The position numbers were made by a program, and so were the translations under genes. From an uncultured Alteromonadaceae bacterium (GTDB taxonomy: Bacteria > Pseudomonadota > Gammaproteobacteria > Enterobacterales > Alteromonadaceae), in contig CATMRP010000002.1 in NCBI GenBank assembly GCA_950073835.1, positions 19,207 through 83,206 of the forward strand: 64,000 nt of DNA. Reading direction: 5' to 3'. Within the stretch, counting starts at the first letter, position 1, and each line of letters starts with the position of its first letter. Below the pieces are notes generated by a model. That model made no database searches, was not told the DNA's origin, and saw only the letters and a list, made by a program, of their open reading frames with translations. This document shows, piece after piece, positions 9,213 to 16,633 of the stretch.

Positions 9213-10187
9213 ATGAAAAAGCCGTTAAACTTCGTTTCAGACGCTTTAAAAAAGCCAACCACGAAAACACTTTCTGTTGTTGCCCTGTCGTCCGCCATGG
9301 TCGCCTGTGGCGGTGGTGGCAGTGATAATCCCACCCCTGAGCCAGACACAGCCTCTTTCAGCCTTGCCGTATCAGATGCCCCGGTAGATCAGGCTAATGC
9401 TGTTGTAGTGTATTTTAATACTGTAGAGCTTATTGGTCCCGACGGTCCGATTACCTTCGATGTGCGCGATGAGAACAACGATCCACAGGCCATCGACCTG
9501 CTCAATTATCAGGGTGAAGCTTTTGTTACCATCGTGGATGCCACCGAAATTCCCACCGGGACATACACTCAGTTGCGCCTTGGAGTCACCGAAGACTCTT
9601 ACATTGAAATGGACAGCGGTACCTTTGAACTCAAAGTGCCCAGCAACGAACTGAAGCTCGACGGCATTGAAGCCTTGCCGGGCGTAGAAGCAGCCTATAC
9701 TGTAGAATTTGACCTGCGTAAGAGCCTGGTAGATCCGGTGGGGCAGCCCAATACCATATTCTTAAAACCCCGAGGCGTGCGGTTAGTCGCAAACGACTCA
9801 GTGGGCACGTTACTCGGCACGGTTTCACCGGCGTTAATTGAAAGCGCGGTTTGTGCAGAAAAGATAGATATGAACAGCGGTAATGCCGTTTACGTCTATG
9901 AAGGCGACACGCTGGACGAAACGTTGCTGGGCGATGACGCCGACGAACCGGCCAATGCCGATGAAATCTCGCCCTACACGGTGGCGAACGTCAATTACAA
10001 TGAAGAGAGTGAGAGCTATGAATTTGTTGCTGGCTATCTGCCGGCCGGCCCTTATACGGTAGGCTTTAGCTGCCTGGCATTGAACGACGAGCCTGAAACC
10101 GATGAAAATGCTGAAGTATTCAGCTTCCAGGCCGTGGTCGAAACATCAGTAACAGCAACCGAGCAAACGAATATCGATATTCAATAA
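9213..10187 (+). CDS. DUF4382 domain lipoprotein
   Basis: 324 aa. An N-terminal stretch with a late hydrophobic segment ends in a lipobox (MVAC-GGGG). From about residue 50 the sequence (FSLAVSDAPVDQANAVVVYFNTVEL ... IPTGTYTQLRL) matches the DUF4382 family. A more acidic C-terminal half contains two cysteines. The role is unknown; the family is found on the envelope of marine gammaproteobacteria and Bacteroidetes. GGAG lies upstream of the ATG. Monocistronic and convergent with the sensor kinase. Confidence 0.85.
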   Translation: MKKPLNFVSDALKKPTTKTLSVVALSSAMVACGGGGSDNPTPEPDTASFSLAVSDAPVDQANAVVVYFNTVELIGPDGPITFDVRDENNDPQAIDLLNYQGEAFVTIVDATEIPTGTYTQLRLGVTEDSYIEMDSGTFELKVPSNELKLDGIEALPGVEAAYTVEFDLRKSLVDPVGQPNTIFLKPRGVRLVANDSVGTLLGTVSPALIESAVCAEKIDMNSGNAVYVYEGDTLDETLLGDDADEPANADEISPYTVANVNYNEESESYEFVAGYLPAGPYTVGFSCLALNDEPETDENAEVFSFQAVVETSVTATEQTNIDIQ

Positions 10188-10216
10188 TGCTCTGGTGGGC
10201 AACGGACTGCCCCGAA

Positions 10217-12919
10217 TTACTCTGTTATAGTTAGCAGATGCTGAGCTAGTGTATTGTTGAGCTTTTCCACCTCCACAGGTTTTGGCAAATAACTATCAAA
10301 CCCTACTTCGTAATAAAGCGCCGTATCTGCGGCCATGGCATTGGCTGTTACAGCAATAACAGGCAACTGTGGATAGCACTGCTTAATTTTTTTACACGCT
10401 TCCACGCCATCCATCACCGGCATCTGAATATCCATCAGTACTAAATCCGGGCATTTTTTATTTACAAATTCAACGGCTTCCAGGCCGTTCTCAGCGAAGA
10501 ACACGGTTGCGCTGGTTTCTGCCAGCATGGCTTCCATAACGGCACGATTAATATCATTGTCTTCGGCCACCAGAATCACCGTCCCGGTTAAGTCCAAGGC
10601 TGTAGTTTCAGTGTCGGTGGTGGCATCCAGTACGTCACCCGCCGCCCTGATTACCGGCAATGTTACAACAAACCTGGAGCCTTCGTCGGGCGCACTGACT
10701 ACCCGAATCTGGCCATTCATCAGATGCACTAATGAGCGGGTAATGGCCATTCCCAGCCCGGTACCGCCGTATTTACGGGTGGTAGACGAATCGGCCTGCT
10801 CAAAGCGATCAAACAACCTGTCCAGGGCATCTTTGCTCATACCCTGACCGGTATCGGTAATACTGAACAGTAACTCATCACTGGCAGTGTTGCGGGCCGA
10901 TAGAGTGACTTTTCCCTGCTCGGTAAATTTTATCGCGTTAGTGCCAATGTTCAGCAGCACCTGTCTTATTCTCACCGCATCACCAATCCAGACATCATGA
11001 TTTGCCTGATTTTCAAAATTCAGCACCACAGGTTTATTGCCTGCTAACATCGCCATATCCGATTGCAGCCCATCAAGCATGGACGACAAACTAAAACGAT
11101 GAGGATCGATACTTATCTTACCCGCTTCGATTTTAGAAAAGTCGAGGATATCGTTAATAATCCGACTCAGATTGTGAGTGGAGTAAATTGCCTTATCCAG
11201 CAAACCACTGTGTTGCTCAGCCGCATCGGAGCGGCGGATCAGCTGCAGGGCACCGTAAATACCGTTTAACGGCGTGCGGATCTCATGACTCATATTCGCC
11301 AGGAAGCTCGACTTGGCCTCATTGGCCTGCTCAGCCTGACGCCGGGCCTCTTTTAATTCCTGCTCGCGTTTTAACTGCGGGGTGAGGTCGTAGGCAATGC
11401 CCAGAAAACCAAAAAGTTTGCCGTTTTCATCTAATAAACTGGTTACACTCAGTCGCACCGGCACCTTAGAGCCATCTTTGCGCACATAGGTCCAGTTGTT
11501 GATATCTGTATCGCCGTCTGTCACTTTTTCCACAAACACGTCGAAGCCGGGTTCTATTAGCCGCCCGAGCTCTTCGGTAAGCTCTGCGGCCCGGGCTTCT
11601 ATCTCTTCATATAAGTGAAAAACGGCGGGGGTCTGCTTACCAATCATCTCATTGGCGCGATAGCCAATCATTTTTTCTGCTGCGGGATTAAACGCTGTAA
11701 TCAGCCCCTCATTGTCGGTAGCAATCAGCGCATAACCGGCACCTTCCAAAATCCGCCTTTGTAAGATATTCGCCTGAGCTATCTCATAGGTACGGGCAGC
11801 CACTTCGCCTTCCAGCTTTTCGTTGTTTAACTCCAGGGCGCGCTGATTGGCCTCGGCCAGTTCCCGTTCGTATCGTTTTGCATCGGCACGACGGCTTAGC
11901 ACAATATGAAGACTGAAAATTACCAGTGCCAGACTGGTGACAATCGCCAACGTATTATTGAACGCCTGTTGCCTGGAAGGTAAACGTAGACCATCAATAA
12001 AGGCCTGATTTGGCGTTAGCGATAAACGCCAGTCTCGGCCAAACAGCTGAAGAGCTTGTTCAATTTTCAGGGCGTCGAGACTGCCATCCTGATGACGCCC
12101 GAAGAACGTCAGGGCATCGCCAGCAGAGATATCATCGATGGTAAGCATCACGTCATCGCGTAACCCACTCACCGAGGATAACACTTCATCAATCAGCAAT
12201 GGTGCATAGCTCCAGCCTACCAATGCTTGCATCCGCGCATCATCACCCTCGGGCACATTCAGAGTGTTATACACCGGCTGCATAATCAAAAATCCCTGCA
12301 AGCGCTTTTTATTTGCCTGTACCAGAGTGATGGGTGCCGTTAACTGGGTAGAATTGGATTTTGCAGCTTTCTCTGCAGATCGCCGACGCATGGTTTCAGA
12401 GCCAATATCCAGCCCGATAGCCTGCAGGTTTGCATGCTCGGGCATTATGTACTGGATGATAAAATAACTGTTGTTATGAGGTGTTAACGTGCGAAGTTCA
12501 AATTGCTTATCCGGCCTGTCCAGCCTGGCCATGGCCATAAATTCGGCAAAATCTGCTACCTCGACCTTGCGGATAAAGCCAAATCCCCGGGCCCCCGGGT
12601 ACTGCTGACTGTAATTCTGGCTTTTGGCATAGGTTTGCACATAATCATAATGCAGGTTATCTATTCCTACCGCCACAATCGATGCTTTTAAGCTCGACAG
12701 CCCGTAAGCATAAAGTGATACCCGCTCATTTACCGCTTCGCTGATTTGTGCCAGGCGCCGGTCCAGGGCTTCTGTTATCAGTTGGCCTCGTTGCGCTTCG
12801 TAACTTTTAGCCACTTCGGTGGCATAGAGGTAGCCGATGACTAAGACTATCAGCGGCAACCACGCAGACTTGCTGATACTGCTCTGAATGGATGCACGCC
12901 TTAAGTCTTTCACCGACAT
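10217..12919 (-). CDS. Hybrid sensor histidine kinase (CHASE-PAS-HisKA-HATPase-REC)
   Basis: 900 aa. A TM helix near 20-35 and a periplasmic CHASE domain (~70-300) are followed by a second TM (~320-345) and a PAS domain (~385-515). HisKA has the phospho-acceptor His in SHEIRTPLNG near 544. HATPase_c has DTGQGMS and YGGTGLGM. A C-terminal receiver (~778-895) has VAEDN, MDIQMPVMDG and the late Lys in LPKPV. The complete set of motifs indicates an active kinase with its own receiver. The partner response regulator is not in the window. The signal is unknown, though CHASE domains often bind small soluble ligands. Confidence 0.93.
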   Translation of the reverse strand: MSVKDLRRASIQSSISKSAWLPLIVLVIGYLYATEVAKSYEAQRGQLITEALDRRLAQISEAVNERVSLYAYGLSSLKASIVAVGIDNLHYDYVQTYAKSQNYSQQYPGARGFGFIRKVEVADFAEFMAMARLDRPDKQFELRTLTPHNNSYFIIQYIMPEHANLQAIGLDIGSETMRRRSAEKAAKSNSTQLTAPITLVQANKKRLQGFLIMQPVYNTLNVPEGDDARMQALVGWSYAPLLIDEVLSSVSGLRDDVMLTIDDISAGDALTFFGRHQDGSLDALKIEQALQLFGRDWRLSLTPNQAFIDGLRLPSRQQAFNNTLAIVTSLALVIFSLHIVLSRRADAKRYERELAEANQRALELNNEKLEGEVAARTYEIAQANILQRRILEGAGYALIATDNEGLITAFNPAAEKMIGYRANEMIGKQTPAVFHLYEEIEARAAELTEELGRLIEPGFDVFVEKVTDGDTDINNWTYVRKDGSKVPVRLSVTSLLDENGKLFGFLGIAYDLTPQLKREQELKEARRQAEQANEAKSSFLANMSHEIRTPLNGIYGALQLIRRSDAAEQHSGLLDKAIYSTHNLSRIINDILDFSKIEAGKISIDPHRFSLSSMLDGLQSDMAMLAGNKPVVLNFENQANHDVWIGDAVRIRQVLLNIGTNAIKFTEQGKVTLSARNTASDELLFSITDTGQGMSKDALDRLFDRFEQADSSTTRKYGGTGLGMAITRSLVHLMNGQIRVVSAPDEGSRFVVTLPVIRAAGDVLDATTDTETTALDLTGTVILVAEDNDINRAVMEAMLAETSATVFFAENGLEAVEFVNKKCPDLVLMDIQMPVMDGVEACKKIKQCYPQLPVIAVTANAMAADTALYYEVGFDSYLPKPVEVEKLNNTLAQHLLTITE

Positions 12920-12938
12920 CGATTAATACTCAACTAAT

Positions 12939-13206
12939 TAGGGGCTGTTGATCTTTGCTGTACACTTTTGCAGCAGTCTGTGTATCATTTAGACAAGGCG
13001 ACTGTTTGCAGGTCTAGTGGGCTAAATCAAAAACAGTCAACACAGTATAAATGATACACAGGCGCTGCCCGAAGGGGTCGTCATGAAAGCATTTTACTCA
13101 TTGTCACAGCCCTTTGACGTAGAACAACTATGCCTTCAGGACTGCTCCGCGATTAAAATGCTTTCATATAGACCAAAAATCGTACAGCAAAGATCAACAG
13201 CCCCTA
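12939..13206. mobile_element. MITE-like element with 25-bp perfect terminal inverted repeats
   Basis: The left end (12939-12963, TAGGGGCTGTTGATCTTTGC and onward) is the exact reverse complement of the right end (13182-13206). The outermost bases on both sides are TA, which fits a TA target duplication as made by IS630/Tc1-mariner-type transposases. Inside are two perfect stems: 12979-12991 with 13048-13060 (13 bp, extended by ~8 bp with a one-base bulge), and 13083-13096 with 13154-13167 (14 bp). An inner 8-bp stem GACTGTTT/AAACAGTC lies at 13000-13007 and 13031-13038. No coding frame. It sits between the sensor kinase and the PepSY gene, at the border of the metal region. Confidence 0.85.
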
Positions 13207-13209
13207 GTT

Positions 13210-13782
13210 TTAAAAGAAGATATAAAACACAGGAATAGCCATACCTAACAGGGTTAACCACCAACGCTTTTTCCCCAATGCTCCATATTTTCCTTTCACC
13301 ATAAACAGCGCGGATAGTGCCAGATAGAGTAAAAGAAGCGCGTAAACATCAGAAAAAACCACCCAATTTTGACGAGCTTCATTAAGATGTAACCGATTAA
13401 ATTCAGGTAGTACAGGCCGTGGCGTTATTGCTTCATAAACTGCTTTTTGCTCACTGAAAGAAAGCGTAATGGTATGCCCTTCTGGTAGAAATACTCTGTA
13501 GATTTTAGCCGACTCCCAATAGCTTGCCTTCACCCCGCTATCAATATCAAAAGCGCTGAGCAGTTGCTGGTTAAGTTGGGCGTCAGTCAACGTAAAGTCA
13601 ACCTCAACTGGCGCTTCACGGCGCTCGACCTGATAGTTTGGGTTAAAATCCCGTACGTGGTTGAGCGCCAGACCAGACACAGCAAACACTATGGTCAGGC
13701 TTATACAAAAATAGCCAATGTCTCTGTGTATTGTACGATTCAGTTTAAACCAGTTAATACCTATTTTTGAATGCTTACTCAA
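13210..13782 (-). CDS. PepSY-associated transmembrane protein
   Basis: 190 aa. TM1 (~20-42) ends in GLALNH. A periplasmic stretch follows, then a conserved FNRLHLNEA segment, TM2 (~140-160) and TM3 (~172-189). His residues in RTIHRD, ALNH and RLH are typical of PepSY_TM proteins, which pass electrons or bind haem in the inner membrane. The start is TTG, overlapping the stop of the DUF4920 gene (TTGAGTAA); no ATG exists in the N-terminal half. Last gene of a seven-gene operon. The MITE-like element begins four bases after its stop. Confidence 0.8.
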   Translation of the reverse strand: MSKHSKIGINWFKLNRTIHRDIGYFCISLTIVFAVSGLALNHVRDFNPNYQVERREAPVEVDFTLTDAQLNQQLLSAFDIDSGVKASYWESAKIYRVFLPEGHTITLSFSEQKAVYEAITPRPVLPEFNRLHLNEARQNWVVFSDVYALLLLYLALSALFMVKGKYGALGKKRWWLTLLGMAIPVFYIFF

Positions 13783-14266
13783 GTACGTCTACGCCTGTTG
13801 GCTCAACCTGATAAATCGCCATCCCTTGGGTCACCGAAGCTGGGTCAAATTCCTCACCGTTGCGCTTAGCAAGTGATGCTAAGTACTTTTGTGTTTGGTC
13901 CTTTGACAGATGAATTGCATACATTTTTCCGGTAGCGATGGCTTTTCGACCTTTTGCGTGCATGGGAAACACCATATCGCCATCCCGCACCTTCAAACGT
14001 AACTTTTGAAAACGCGCATCAGACGCAATATCTACCCAGCAGCCGCGCTTTGCACACACCCCAACAATCGTGCCTTCGATGGTTACCTCTTTATCGAGAT
14101 ATTGCTCTGGTTTAGCAAGAAGCGTAGATATGGGAATAATATTATCGGCATCAACGTTGTCGCCAAAGTGAAGTGTCGATGCGAAAACGTTATTATTCAA
14201 TAAACACAGTAGCAAAAGAGTTTTAATTGATAACAGTTGAAGTAGGTGATTATGCTGTCTTTTCAT
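13775..14266 (-). CDS. DUF4920 domain exported protein
   Basis: 163 aa with an N-terminal signal peptide (LLLLCLLNNNVFA). The core has the DUF4920 hallmark VEGTI-like strand and GVCAKRGCWVDI, with two cysteines that may bind a metal or haem, followed by a basic strand region. The family function is unknown. The gene starts two bases after the stop of the ankyrin-like gene and overlaps the PepSY gene, so all three are translationally coupled. Confidence 0.8.
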   Translation of the reverse strand: MKRQHNHLLQLLSIKTLLLLCLLNNNVFASTLHFGDNVDADNIIPISTLLAKPEQYLDKEVTIEGTIVGVCAKRGCWVDIASDARFQKLRLKVRDGDMVFPMHAKGRKAIATGKMYAIHLSKDQTQKYLASLAKRNGEEFDPASVTQGMAIYQVEPTGVDVLE

Positions 14267-14267
14267 A

Positions 14268-15248
14268 TCAATATCCTGTGGTAGATTTATCTTCGGTTAA
14301 TTCTTCAAATGTCGCCTTGCTCTGTTGCAGGTTTTCTCTCAATCCCGGCAATATATGCTCATTTATCTGCAAAATTTGCAGCTCATCCAAAATACCCAAT
14401 GTTACTAGCATTTCAGCTTGTTCAATTCTTTTTTGATAGCCTCGTATTGACGATGCCGTATTGGTAATGGAATTCCTGGGTATTTCCCCAAATTTTCTAT
14501 TGGCTTTATCATTTAGCTTTTTTAGCGCATCAGTAGTGGCTTGCTCAACAGTATAAACTGCGGAGCCATCGTATTCATCAAGGTTACTAAGATAGGCCGC
14601 CAGCCGACCGTCTCCGGACGACAGTGAACTTATGTATAATTCATCGTAATATTCTGGCCCGAGGCCTGCAGCGGTTAACCAAACAGGCAGGATTTCCACA
14701 TCCTCTATGACCATGCTACTTAATAGCCTCCTCCACGAGCTATTATTGGAAATGAAAGCGCCGAATGCCAGAAATCGCTGCAATTGCTCTACAGTAATGG
14801 TTTTATTGTTCGTTACAGCTGCATACAGTGCCGTATAATGTTGATTATCTAAACCACTACCACGCAACGGCTCGTTAACGCCAATCACGCCAGTTTCGAT
14901 TAACGCTAAAAGTAACTCTGTCTCGCTGCCCAATACTTCTGCATCTATCGACAAACCTATTAAGATTTCTTGCGGAGTCTTTGCAGAATAGCGTTTAAGT
15001 AAATCAGCTATTCCTGAGTTACCACTATCTGACGTGGGCTCAACTACTTTGCCAGACTTGCCTTCATCGCTAATCTGCTCAACTGGATTTGTTTCCTGTT
15101 TTGAAGTTTCCTCTGGCTGTGAATGTGGCCTGTTTTTATCACTTCCAACAGTCGACACAGCAGCCAAATCATTGTCGTCAAAAAAAGCATATGCCCAGCC
15201 TAAAAGCAGTATTACCAGTACAGTACCGGTCAATGTCCATTTTTTCAT
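14268..15248 (-). CDS. Membrane-anchored ankyrin-like protein (intact paralogue)
   Basis: 326 aa. An N-terminal TM anchor (VLVILLLGWAYAFF) is followed by a polar linker (~30-80), then an ankyrin-like helical part: LLLALIETGVIGVNEPL, TALYAAVTNNKTITVEQLQRFLAFGA, LPVWLTAAGL, SGDGRLAAYLSNL. The same series of segments occurs in two broken genes at 22536-24242, which identifies a small paralogue family. ATG is preceded by AAGGAAGCGAG. It probably mediates protein contacts in the periplasm or at the membrane. It sits in the operon between the di-haem peroxidase and DUF4920 genes. Confidence 0.65.
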   Translation of the reverse strand: MKKWTLTGTVLVILLLGWAYAFFDDNDLAAVSTVGSDKNRPHSQPEETSKQETNPVEQISDEGKSGKVVEPTSDSGNSGIADLLKRYSAKTPQEILIGLSIDAEVLGSETELLLALIETGVIGVNEPLRGSGLDNQHYTALYAAVTNNKTITVEQLQRFLAFGAFISNNSSWRRLLSSMVIEDVEILPVWLTAAGLGPEYYDELYISSLSSGDGRLAAYLSNLDEYDGSAVYTVEQATTDALKKLNDKANRKFGEIPRNSITNTASSIRGYQKRIEQAEMLVTLGILDELQILQINEHILPGLRENLQQSKATFEELTEDKSTTGY

Positions 15249-15280
15249 CTCGCTTCCTTAATATGAGTAATAACAGACGT

Positions 15281-16354
15281 TCATAACATCTTTAAAAACG
15301 CTTCAAGTGCCTCTCGCTCTTCTTTCGTAAGCTCTAACTTCACCAATAAATCTGTTGTTTTAGGAAAATTGGGATCGTCTAATTGATGCTCTTTCGGCTT
15401 AGGCCTGGGTCCGCCCGCATTATATTGACCAATAATGCCACTCAAACTGGACATGATCCCGTTGTGAAACCACGGGCCGGTTTTCGATACTGCCCACAAG
15501 GACGGCGTTCGAAAGGCTCCGGAATCTGCTGACCGGCCGGTAATGTCAAAGCGGCCGCCGTCATGGTATTTTCGCTGGTAGTAGTGGAACCCAGTAACAT
15601 GAAACTGATTATCACTCATTAAAGGCCCATTATGACAGGTCATACAACGCGCTTTGGTGCGAAACAGGTGTAAGCCCAGTAATTCCTGAACGCTCAAAAT
15701 ATCAACTGCGCTTTTAGGTGTTTGGTAAGCCTGCTCAATAAACGTCATAAACCTACTCTGTGGCGGCTTAATAGTGCGTTCAAAGGCAACAATAGCTTTA
15801 CTCAAGGTCTGAGCTGTTATGCCTTCCCCCGGAAACACTTGCTTAAACTCAGCCAGGTAGTCATCACTTTCACGAAGTCTGGTCAACGCACCAAGAATGG
15901 TCGCATTCATCTCTTTGGGATCAACAATTGGCATTAGTGCTTGCTGCTGCGCAGTTTTTGCCCGTCCATCCCAAAAAAAGCTCTCCCAGAGATCTATTCC
16001 AACAATAGTTGGTGTATTGCGTTTACCCACCTGTTGGCTGATGCCCACAGCTTGTTTTCGCAGGTCGGTAAAAACTAGTCGAGCCTCATGGCAACTGGCG
16101 CAGCTCACCGTGTTGTCTTTTGATAAAATGGTATCGTGAAATAGCTTATCACCCAAAGCTACCAACTCAGCGGTTGGCGGATCGACTAATGGGGGGAGCG
16201 GAGCTAGTTCAGGCACCTTACGGTTATCAGTGGTAACCACTGACGGCCAGTTTTCCGGTGAACTAGCGTATTTTTCCCGCAAGCTAAGCTCATGATCTGT
16301 GTCGGCATTTGCGGAAAATGCAATGAAAAGACCCAACAGCCACTTAAGTTGCAT
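15281..16354 (-). CDS. Di-haem cytochrome c peroxidase / MauG-family protein
   Basis: 357 aa with a signal peptide ending SANA. Two c-type haem sites are present: CASCH near residue 85 and CMTCH near 232. The family signatures LGDKLFHDTILSKDNT, GKRNTPT, FFWDGRA, RTPSLW and FHNGI..L..II..YNAGG are all present. Such enzymes either reduce hydrogen peroxide or, in the MauG/MbnH branch, oxidise residues of a partner protein; motif inspection alone cannot decide. The ATG follows directly on the stop of the 87-aa gene, with no gap, so the two are tightly coupled. Confidence 0.88.
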   Translation of the reverse strand: MQLKWLLGLFIAFSANADTDHELSLREKYASSPENWPSVVTTDNRKVPELAPLPPLVDPPTAELVALGDKLFHDTILSKDNTVSCASCHEARLVFTDLRKQAVGISQQVGKRNTPTIVGIDLWESFFWDGRAKTAQQQALMPIVDPKEMNATILGALTRLRESDDYLAEFKQVFPGEGITAQTLSKAIVAFERTIKPPQSRFMTFIEQAYQTPKSAVDILSVQELLGLHLFRTKARCMTCHNGPLMSDNQFHVTGFHYYQRKYHDGGRFDITGRSADSGAFRTPSLWAVSKTGPWFHNGIMSSLSGIIGQYNAGGPRPKPKEHQLDDPNFPKTTDLLVKLELTKEEREALEAFLKML

Positions 16355-16618
16355 TTACTCTATCCAAAATGTCTCTTCAGTGGCCGTTTCGCTAATCAAT
16401 TTTTCGGCATCTTTGAGTTCTGCCTCACTTTGGATGCTCTCACAAAGCACCGCATTTTGCTCGTTGGCCTTTTTAATCAATTGATAAAAATTTGCTGTTA
16501 ATGATTCACTGATTTTGGGGTCGATGTCTTTGCTGGGTGCATAACATAACTGTTGTGCCATTGCACTGGAAGAGCTCAAAATCGCCAAGCAGCTTAATAA
16601 ACGAATTAATGAAGTCAT
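16355..16618 (-). CDS. Small secreted protein of unknown function
   Basis: 87 aa with a clear signal peptide (LSCLAILSSSSAMA). The mature part of ~66 aa has two cysteines (LCYAPS and AVLCES) that could form a disulfide, a helical middle, and a single Trp three residues from the end (TFWIE). Not recognised. AGAGGAAT precedes the ATG. It lies between the TonB receptor (15-bp gap) and the di-haem enzyme (0 gap), so it is a candidate partner or substrate of that enzyme. Confidence 0.7.
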   Translation of the reverse strand: MTSLIRLLSCLAILSSSSAMAQQLCYAPSKDIDPKISESLTANFYQLIKKANEQNAVLCESIQSEAELKDAEKLISETATEETFWIE

Positions 16619-16633
16619 TCTATTCCTCTTTCT

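Noticed and set aside
12939-13206. A complete insertion sequence
   Set aside because: No transposase frame is present between the inverted repeats; the element is non-coding.
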